This document shows positions 1 to 4,147 of a DNA stretch of 5,999 bases, piece after piece. Under the pieces are notes generated by a model. That model worked only from the letters and a program-made list of their open reading frames with translations, did no database searches and was not told the DNA's origin. How positions within the stretch are numbered: the stretch's first letter is position 1; every line of letters begins with the position of its first letter. The position numbers were made by a program, and so were the translations under genes. Origin of the DNA: Vicinamibacteria bacterium (GTDB lineage Bacteria > Acidobacteriota > Vicinamibacteria > Vicinamibacterales > UBA2999); NCBI GenBank assembly GCA_025924295.1, contig JAICEG010000329.1:1-5999 (forward strand), written 5' to 3'.

Positions 1-137
1 AGAGTGACGTGCGGCAACAGGTTGCAGACCAGACGTATACCTTGTGTTTCTGCATCGTCAAGATCCGCAATCAGCACGAAGGCGCGCTACAAAGCTTCGG
101 CCGGCAGCACGATCGCGACATCGAGAGCCAAGAGCAT
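1..137 (-). pseudogene. 2'-5' RNA ligase/LigT-like 2H phosphoesterase, 5' end, interrupted by in-frame TAG; runs off left edge
   Basis: Reading left from ATG at 137-135, the frame gives MLLALDVAIVLPAEAL, then TAG at 89-87, then stays open to the window edge as RAFVLIADLDDAETQGIRL followed by VCNLLPHVTL. The two halves together resemble the N-terminus of 2'-5' RNA ligase family proteins: a hydrophobic first strand (LDVAIVLP), a helix, a G-[IL]-R-L segment, and LPHVTL carrying the first H-x-T motif of 2H phosphoesterases. That fold handles 2',3'-cyclic or 2'-5' phosphodiester bonds in RNA. A GAGG Shine-Dalgarno-like stretch at 143-146 sits 5 nt before the ATG, which supports this as the original start. 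The TAG suggests an inactivated gene, a sequencing error, or a shorter protein restarted at GTG 77-75. The second H-x-T motif would lie outside the window. The family call rests on motif memory, not a search. Confidence 0.5.
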
Positions 138-154
138 GCTCGCCTCACGTACAA

Positions 155-188
155 ACCACGAAGATATAAGGCCACTAAGGACACGAAG
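155..188 (+). repeat. Left-arm 9-mers of the RCCACGAAG family (three copies)
   Basis: Three related 9-mers are visible: ACCACGAAG at 155-163, GCCACTAAG at 171-179 and GACACGAAG at 180-188. The last two are directly adjacent and the first is separated by 7 nt. They are the inverse-orientation counterparts of the six-copy array at the other end of the palindromic element. Confidence 0.7.
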
Positions 189-349
189 GAGCAGCCGTTC
201 GACGGGCCAGCCTGCACGTGTAGCCTCGCAGTGCAGGCTGGCCGCGCGCGAAGCAAGACGCTATGCGCACGCTATTACGACCCCCAGAGAGCGTGCGCAT
301 CGGCGCCTTGCCTCACGCGCGCTGCCGTTGGCAGCCCGTCGAACGGCTG

Positions 350-416
350 CTTCGTGGTCTTCGTGGCTTGAACCTTCGTGATCTTCGTGGCTTTGATCCT
401 TCGTGGCCTTCGTGGT
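350..416 (-). repeat. Right-arm array of six 9-mers CTTCGTGGY arranged as three pairs
   Basis: Six 9-mers of the form CTTCGTGGY (one has CTTCGTGAT) start at 350, 359, 374, 383, 399 and 408. They come as three adjacent pairs separated by 6-7 nt, giving a period of 24-25 nt. Read on the minus strand they are RCCACGAAG, the same word as the left-arm copies. The array makes up the outer right arm of the palindromic element and lies just past the hemH stop codon. Confidence 0.75.
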
Positions 417-420
417 TTCC

Positions 421-1413
421 TCAAGGGCCTGGACGAGAACCCAGAGCCGCGAACGGCAGTGGCCGGCCGGTCTCGTACCGTGCAATCGTCCGGAGCACGA
501 CGTCAGCCATCATGTCGAGAAACAGCGGATCGTCGTTGACCGCCTCGGCGCGCGCCATGGGTAGGCCGACCTCGCGGCTCACGTCGGCCGCTTCACGATC
601 GAGGTCGTACAACACCTCGATGTGATCGCACACGAACCCGATCGGACAGATCACTGCGGCTGCGAGGCCGGCGACGCGTTCGCGTCGCAGGTAGTCGCAG
701 ATATCGGGCTCGAGCCAGGGATCGCCTGGCCTACCGCTGCGGCTCTGATAGACGACCGTCCAGTCGTGCATGCCGACCGCGTCGGCCACCAGCTGCGCGG
801 ATCGCCGCAACTGCTGTTCGTAGCGTGAGACGACGGCCATCTGAACGGGAATGCTGTGCGCAGTAAAGATCAACCGCGCGTTCGAGCGGACGTGTTCGGG
901 CAGCCGTGCGATCGCGTCGCGCACATGCGCCGCATTGGCGGCGATGAAGAGCGGATGATCGAACCAGCTGCCGACAAACGTCACATCGACGTCATCGCCA
1001 TCGCGGCGCAACTCGGTCCGTGCCGCGACGACGTTCTCGCGGTACTGCTGGCAACTCGAATAGGAATGTTGTGCCGCGGCAATGAAGCCGACGGCGCGCC
1101 TCATGCCTGCGGCGCGCAGATCCCGAAGCGTGTCGGGAAGCAGCGGATGCCAGTTGCGCATGCCGACGTAGACCGGCAGCGGATGACCGGCCGCCGCCAG
1201 GCGCACGCGCAGACCCTCGGCCTGCAGACGCGTGATAGCCGTGATCGGCGAGACACCGCCGAAGAGCTCGTAGTGGTGGGCCACTTCCTCCACGCGCTCC
1301 GGGCTGACGCGCCGGCCGCGCAGGACATTGGCCAGGAACGGGCGGATGTCGTCAGGTCCCTGGGGCCCGCCAAACGAAACGACGAGAACGGAATCGAACG
1401 CCGGTTGCTTCAA
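421..1413 (-). CDS. hemH: Ferrochelatase (actinobacterial/coproporphyrin-ferrochelatase-like)
   Basis: This 330-residue protein inserts Fe(II) into a porphyrin at the end of haem synthesis, in the cytosol or at the inner membrane face. Family motifs in order are SFGGPxGPDDIRPFL (13-27), LRGRxxxP (31-38), FGGVSPI (51-57), VGMRNWHP (83-90), QYREN (123-127), TAHSIP with the catalytic His (H186), YQSRSGRP (222-229), DPWLEPDI (231-238) and GFVCDHIEVLYDLD (259-272) with the conserved Glu (E266). The length is normal. The SFGGP and RNWHP wording is closest in memory to actinobacterial enzymes that use coproporphyrin III, and F14 stands where B. subtilis has the Tyr of YGTP. The C-terminal tail has no cysteines, so a C-terminal [2Fe-2S] cluster is unlikely. 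The start is TTG at 1413-1411: an in-frame TGA lies three codons upstream and no ATG or GTG precedes the SFGGP motif. No clear Shine-Dalgarno site is seen, so coupling to upstream translation is plausible. Confidence 0.95.
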   Translation of the reverse strand: MKQPAFDSVLVVSFGGPQGPDDIRPFLANVLRGRRVSPERVEEVAHHYELFGGVSPITAITRLQAEGLRVRLAAAGHPLPVYVGMRNWHPLLPDTLRDLRAAGMRRAVGFIAAAQHSYSSCQQYRENVVAARTELRRDGDDVDVTFVGSWFDHPLFIAANAAHVRDAIARLPEHVRSNARLIFTAHSIPVQMAVVSRYEQQLRRSAQLVADAVGMHDWTVVYQSRSGRPGDPWLEPDICDYLRRERVAGLAAAVICPIGFVCDHIEVLYDLDREAADVSREVGLPMARAEAVNDDPLFLDMMADVVLRTIARYETGRPLPFAALGSRPGP

Positions 1414-1454
1414 CCGTATTCAGCATAGATGCTGAGACGCTCGAACGTCATCAT
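1410..1454 (-). CDS. Possible 14-codon coupling mini-ORF between the CMD-like gene and hemH
   Basis: The 37-nt gap between the two minus-strand genes contains an ORF reading MMTFERLSIYAEYG. Its ATG overlaps the upstream stop (ATGA, 1454-1451) and its TGA overlaps the hemH TTG start (TTGA, 1413-1410). That geometry would let a terminating ribosome restart twice and reach a hemH start that has no visible Shine-Dalgarno site. A small hairpin, 1420-1425 with 1430-1435, lies inside it just before hemH and could be opened by ribosomes translating the mini-ORF. A run of 15 codons without a stop is not improbable by chance at this GC content, so the double overlap is the main support. The peptide has no recognisable function. 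Confidence 0.3.
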   Translation of the reverse strand: MMTFERLSIYAEYG

Positions 1455-2101
1455 TTCCGCGGCGGCAGCATCGCCTTTCGGTCCGGCGGCAGTTGCTGGT
1501 CGACCGCCGTCAGCAGGAACCCGGCCATGGCGTAGTCGGCCATGATGGTCGTGATCTCAACGGCGCCCTGACGGCCGAAGAGCTCCACCATCTTGGCCCA
1601 CAGCTGCGAGTTCACCTTGTGGTCGCGGAAGAGAGCCCGTCCCAGTCGAATGACGGTCGCGTCCTTCTCGGAGAGCCCGCTGACCTCCCGGTCGAACTTC
1701 ACGACGTCAATCACCGACTGCTCGAGACCGGCACGCAGGGCGGCCGGCTCGTGGCCCGACCACTCGTACTGCTGATCGAATTCGCGCGCGGCAATGAGCG
1801 CCGAGAGCTCGAAGAAGCGCGGACCGGCGACCGTCTTCCTCAGGTACTGATTCAGTTCGTGAATCGGCTCAGCCGCCTTCGGGCTGTGCATCGAGACCGC
1901 CGCCGGCCCGGTGCGCGGCATCCCGCGCCCGCCCGCGATCGCATCCCAGATGCGCTTGTCTTCATCGCTCAGGTTGTCGCGCTGTACAGGCGGGAGCCGC
2001 GACAGCGACTCCGGATGAATGTCTGCCGGTAACCCCGATTGGCCACTCGCGAGAACGACCGAGGCGATGACGATGAGGATCGAGAACAGTCGCGTGCGCA
2101 T
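1451..2101 (-). CDS. Secreted carboxymuconolactone decarboxylase (CMD)-like protein lacking the CxxC motif
   Basis: This 216-residue protein starts with a basic tip and hydrophobic core (MRTRLFSILIVIASVVLASG, 1-20), a likely signal peptide, so a periplasmic or envelope location is inferred. The body matches CMD-family wording: LPPVQRDNLSDEDKRIWDAI (36-55), GPAAVSMHSP (65-74), ELSALIAAREFDQQYEWSGH (98-117), EKDATVIRLGRALF (145-158), ELFGRQGAVEITT (173-185) and VDQQLPPDR (200-208). The position where AhpD-type peroxidases have Cys-x-x-Cys reads Y112-E113-W114-S-G-H117. It therefore resembles the decarboxylase/hydrolase branch rather than the thiol peroxidase branch. The start at 2101 is chosen because it begins the signal peptide and has AAGGTGG at 2114-2108 with a 6-nt spacer. 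The frame continues upstream to 2287, but that stretch is Arg-rich and unlike any domain. It is followed after 37 nt by hemH, probably in one transcript. The substrate is unknown. Confidence 0.9.
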   Translation of the reverse strand: MRTRLFSILIVIASVVLASGQSGLPADIHPESLSRLPPVQRDNLSDEDKRIWDAIAGGRGMPRTGPAAVSMHSPKAAEPIHELNQYLRKTVAGPRFFELSALIAAREFDQQYEWSGHEPAALRAGLEQSVIDVVKFDREVSGLSEKDATVIRLGRALFRDHKVNSQLWAKMVELFGRQGAVEITTIMADYAMAGFLLTAVDQQLPPDRKAMLPPRK

Positions 2102-2103
2102 AT

Positions 2104-2289
2104 TCACCCACCTTGCTGGATCTTCCCACCACGTGCCGACCGCATCAGCTTCACGAGTTCTTCCGTGATCCTGGGTTCGAGCCCTTCCGTGTGCCCTTTG
2201 TCGATGCGACTGCGCCGAGGACGCCCGCCGCCCGGATCGGTCGTGTGCAGAATCGTAGACCTTCCATCGATCCCTCTCGGTGCGCACAC
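2104..2289 (-). CDS. Doubtful small ORF or gene remnant upstream of the CMD-like gene (61 codons)
   Basis: From GTG at 2289-2287 the frame reads 61 residues, ending in a helix-like segment ITEELVKLMRSARGGKIQQGG. Its TGA lies 2 nt before the CMD-like ATG, as in a coupled operon. Against it, third-position GC is about 67% by hand count, near background, the N-terminal half is Gly/Arg/Pro-rich, and no family is recognised. The frame stays open upstream to 2328 with no better start. It may be chance, or the tail of a decayed gene. Confidence 0.15.
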   Translation of the reverse strand: MCAPRGIDGRSTILHTTDPGGGRPRRSRIDKGHTEGLEPRITEELVKLMRSARGGKIQQGG

Positions 2290-2334
2290 GATACGTCCCG
2301 GCCCCGACCCCGTCGCATCAATTTTTCGTCAAAC

Positions 2335-2353
2335 GCCCCGCCAAAGGCGGGGC
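2335..2353. other. Perfect 8-bp GC hairpin with 3-nt loop
   Basis: GCCCCGCC at 2335-2342 is followed by AAA and then GGCGGGGC at 2346-2353. A stem this GC-rich is terminator-like, but no T-run follows directly on either strand; the minus strand has only GAAAAATTG some nucleotides on. It lies between the two divergent transcription units, so a transcript insulator or regulator-binding dyad are both possible. Confidence 0.5.
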
Positions 2354-2399
2354 AAGCGGACACTGTGACTCGCTGCGCCTCGCTAGTTCCTTCGCAGTA

Positions 2400-2429
2400 T
2401 TGAGGCTCCCCCGGGGGGCTTCCTACAAT
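2400..2429 (+). promoter_or_regulatory. Likely sigma70-type promoter of the AhpD-like operon
   Basis: TTGAGG at 2400-2405 and TACAAT at 2424-2429 are separated by 18 nt and match the TTGACA/TATAAT consensus at 4 of 6 and 5 of 6 positions. Transcription would start near 2436, only about 7 nt before the ATG at 2443, giving an almost leaderless mRNA. That agrees with the absence of any Shine-Dalgarno sequence there. The spacer holds a C5G5 dyad (2408-2417), which could be an operator. The match is by eye only. Confidence 0.4.
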
Positions 2430-2442
2430 CGCCATTCACCCG

Positions 2443-2985
2443 ATGCCTCACATCTCCCTCCCTGAAGGTCTGCCCGGAATCACCAGCGGTTTTGCGTTCC
2501 GGCCGGAAACAGCCAAGCCAATGCGCGAGCTCGCGGAAGTGCTCCTGCGCGGCGCCAACACGCTGACCAGCGCCGAGCGCGAGATGATCGCGACGCTCGT
2601 TTCCGATCGCAACGATTGCCACTTCTGCCAGGCGAGCCATCGGGCCGCTGCCGCCCATCACCTGGGCGGGAACTACGACGTCGTCGACGCCGTCAAGCGC
2701 GACTTCGACTCGGCACCGGTGTCGCCCAAGCTCAAGGCGTTGATGGCGATCGCTGCCAAGGTCCAGGAGAGCGGCAGGAACGTGACCGCATCCGACGTGG
2801 AGCGTGCGCGCGCCGCCGGCGCCACGGACGTCGAGATCCACGACGCCGTGCTCATCGCCGCCGCCTTCAGCATGTTCAACAGGTACGTCGACGGCCTGGC
2901 CACGTTCACGCCGCGCGACGAAGCCGCCTACGACCAGATGGGACAGCGCATGGCCAAAGAAGGATATGTCCGGCGCAACGCGTAA
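2443..2985 (+). CDS. AhpD/CMD-superfamily peroxidase-related protein, first copy
   Basis: A 180-residue cytosolic all-helical protein of the alkylhydroperoxidase-like family, which relays electrons through a Cys pair to reduce peroxides or acts in related redox chemistry. The redox motif is complete: E47, C59-H-F-C62 and H66 (EREMIATLVSDRNDCHFCQASH, read as E-x11-C-x2-C-x3-H). This spacing matches the catalytic Glu, two Cys and His of mycobacterial AhpD. The N-terminus MPHISLPEGLPGI (1-13) and the ALIAIAAKV-like and EIHDAVLIAAAFSMFNRYVDGLA (131-153) segments fit the 'uncharacterised peroxidase-related enzyme' subgroup. It is the first gene of a tight operon and overlaps the next gene by 20 nt. 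No Shine-Dalgarno site precedes the ATG. The true substrate is not evident; the family also includes decarboxylases, but those lack this Cys pair. Confidence 0.93.
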   Translation: MPHISLPEGLPGITSGFAFRPETAKPMRELAEVLLRGANTLTSAEREMIATLVSDRNDCHFCQASHRAAAAHHLGGNYDVVDAVKRDFDSAPVSPKLKALMAIAAKVQESGRNVTASDVERARAAGATDVEIHDAVLIAAAFSMFNRYVDGLATFTPRDEAAYDQMGQRMAKEGYVRRNA

Positions 2986-3583
2986 CACGACAGCGCTCTA
3001 CCTTCCCGGCGTCGAACGCCATCACCAGTCCGGCATCTATCACGACCTGATCGCGGCAGCACAGGACCGCAATCAGGAGTACTCGAAGATCTGGGATCTC
3101 TTCGCGTTTCAACAGGACTTCACCATCCACCTGGCGCGCTTCACGCACGGCGTGCTCCGGACGCCGGCCAGCATGAGTCCAGGCCTGCGCGAGCTGATTG
3201 CGGCCTACACGTCGTACCAGAACGACTGCGCGTTCTGCACGCAGGCACATGCCGCGGCTGCCAGCGAGTTGCTGGGAGACGAGACGCTCGTGTGGGCAGC
3301 GCTGCGCGACGTCGACCACGCTCCGCTCGACGAGAAGACGCGGGAGCTGCTGCGATTCGCCGGCAAGGTGACGCGCACGCTGCCGGCCGTCAACGCCGAT
3401 GACATCGAGGCGCTCCGTGGCGCGGGCTGGGATGACGAGGCGATCTACTACGCGATCACGACGTGTGCGCTCTTCAACTTCTACAACCGCTGGATCACCG
3501 CGACCGGTGTGCCGGTGATGTCGGTCGACGCGCATCGGGCGCAAGGCAAGGCTCTGGCCGCGCGCGGATACATCCGCGACTGA
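2966..3583 (+). CDS. AhpD/CMD-superfamily protein, diverged middle copy
   Basis: A 205-residue relative of the flanking genes with the same redox motif: E76, C88-A-F-C91 and H95 (RELIAAYTSYQNDCAFCTQAH). The N-terminus is different and longer: ALYLPGVE (10-17), then HDLIAAAQ (26-33) and a segment around IWDLFAFQQDF (42-52) before the core helices. The C-terminal half has EAIYYAITTCALFNFYNRW (158-176) in place of the EIHD-x-VLIAA segment of its neighbours. The start at 2966 is the only ATG ahead of the conserved ALYLP stretch. It lies inside the end of the previous gene, with AGAAGGA immediately upstream, rather too close for an ideal site. Translational coupling is therefore likely. The frame runs open further left to 2804, but that part is only a shadow of the first copy. 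Same family-level function, possibly a different partner or substrate. Confidence 0.92.
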   Translation: MSGATRNTTALYLPGVERHHQSGIYHDLIAAAQDRNQEYSKIWDLFAFQQDFTIHLARFTHGVLRTPASMSPGLRELIAAYTSYQNDCAFCTQAHAAAASELLGDETLVWAALRDVDHAPLDEKTRELLRFAGKVTRTLPAVNADDIEALRGAGWDDEAIYYAITTCALFNFYNRWITATGVPVMSVDAHRAQGKALAARGYIRD

Positions 3584-3589
3584 CGACAT

Positions 3590-4147
3590 ATGCCTCACAT
3601 CAATCTTCCTGAAGGACTGCCGGGCATCCGCGGCCCGATGGCGTTCCGGCCCGAGACGGCAAAGCCGCTCAACGAGCTGGTGGACGTCCTTCTCCGCGGC
3701 CCTCACTCGCTCACGGCGGGCGAACGCGAACTGATCGCCACCTACGTCTCAGCACAGAACGACTGCCGCTACTGCCAGACGATCCATGGCGCCATCGCCG
3801 CACATCATCTGCATGGCGACGAGGAGCTCGTCATCAGGGTGAAATGCGATCCGGAGCGCGCGCCGATCTCGGACAAGTTGAAAGCGCTGCTCGTCATCGC
3901 AGGCAAAACGGCCGAGAGCGGCAAGGCCGTCACGGCGGAGGACGTCGCCCGCGCACGCAGTCATGGTGCGACTGACCTCGAGATTCACGACACCGTGCTC
4001 ATCGCGGCGGTGTTCTGCCTGTGCAACCGCTACGTCGACGGGCTCGCCACCTGGATGCCCGAGGATCCCAACTTCTACCGCCAGCGCGCCGCCATCGTCG
4101 CGCAGCACGGATACGCCGCTTCAACTCTTCAAGGACAGCAGAAATGA
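3590..4147 (+). CDS. AhpD/CMD-superfamily peroxidase-related protein, third copy (duplicate of the first)
   Basis: A 185-residue protein with MPHINLPEGLPGI (1-13) and the redox motif E47, C59-R-Y-C62, H66. An ungapped hand comparison with the first gene of the operon gives about 107 identities over 180 positions (59%), highest at the N-terminus, around the motif and in EIHDxVLIAA (131-140). The C-terminal 30 residues diverge almost completely. Unlike its partner it has three extra cysteines (C86, C143, C145). The start is 6 nt after the previous stop, with no Shine-Dalgarno site, so it probably depends on ribosomes from upstream. Its stop overlaps the next start (ATGA). A redox role is expected from the family; why three homologous genes are kept together is not explained by the sequence. 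Confidence 0.93.
   Translation: MPHINLPEGLPGIRGPMAFRPETAKPLNELVDVLLRGPHSLTAGERELIATYVSAQNDCRYCQTIHGAIAAHHLHGDEELVIRVKCDPERAPISDKLKALLVIAGKTAESGKAVTAEDVARARSHGATDLEIHDTVLIAAVFCLCNRYVDGLATWMPEDPNFYRQRAAIVAQHGYAASTLQGQQK
4131..4135 (+). promoter_or_regulatory. Shine-Dalgarno site of the TonB-dependent receptor gene
   Basis: AAGGA lies 8 nt before the ATG at 4144, inside the end of the third AhpD-like gene. It is the best-spaced ribosome-binding site in this operon. It supports the ATG that overlaps the previous stop as the true receptor start and suggests strong independent initiation there. Confidence 0.6.

Larger units (their letters stand above)
153..418. repeat. Palindromic cloverleaf-like intergenic element with CACGAAG-type inverted ends
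   Basis: The ends are an 11-bp perfect inverted repeat, AAACCACGAAG at 153-163 against its complement at 408-418. Inside, almost all of 182-356 folds into a four-way junction. P1 is 191-207 with 334-350 (17 of 17), extended by 182-187 with 351-356 past a 3-nt bulge. P2 is 208-217 with 231-240 (10 bp; 13 bp if 205-207 and 241-243 join). P3 is 244-261 with 303-320 (15 of 18) stacked on 263-273 with 290-300 (11 of 11). P4 is a small hairpin, 323-326 with 330-333. It fills the gap between the hemH stop and the next minus-strand gene, so it would form the hemH 3' untranslated region. It could be a non-autonomous mobile repeat, a terminator/processing structure, or both. No protein-coding potential is evident. 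Confidence 0.8.
2102..2442. other. Divergent intergenic region (341 bp)
   Basis: This stretch separates the minus-strand CMD-like gene from the plus-strand AhpD-like operon. It contains the Shine-Dalgarno site of the left gene, a doubtful small minus-strand ORF, a perfect GC hairpin near 2335-2353 and a likely plus-strand promoter at 2400-2429. I could not pick out a convincing -35/-10 pair for the minus-strand genes, although they probably start here. No RNA gene or mobile element is seen. Confidence 0.7.

Noticed and set aside
182..356. Cloverleaf considered as a tRNA or known structured RNA
   Set aside because: The arms are far too long for a tRNA, and no anticodon or T-loop pattern is visible; I recognise no known RNA family in it.
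4..381. Overlapping plus-strand ORFs across the left intergenic region
   Set aside because: They run through the palindromic repeats and opposite the LigT-like start, with repeat-derived Arg/Ser-rich products.
350..416. Short repeat array considered as CRISPR
   Set aside because: Repeats are 9 nt with spacers of 0 or 6-7 nt, far below CRISPR sizes, and no cas gene is present.
856..1428. 190-codon plus-strand ORF opposite hemH
   Set aside because: It lies wholly antisense to a ferrochelatase with intact motifs, and its product is His/Arg/Asp-rich with no recognisable domain; a GC-rich shadow frame.
2102..2287. Upstream extension of the CMD-like protein by 62 residues
   Set aside because: The added segment is low-complexity and Arg-rich, and would bury a clear signal peptide that has its own well-spaced Shine-Dalgarno site.
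2906..3706. 266-codon minus-strand ORF opposite the AhpD-like genes
   Set aside because: Antisense to two genes with conserved catalytic residues; Arg/Val-rich product typical of shadow frames at high GC. The same applies to the minus-strand ORF at 2383-2988.
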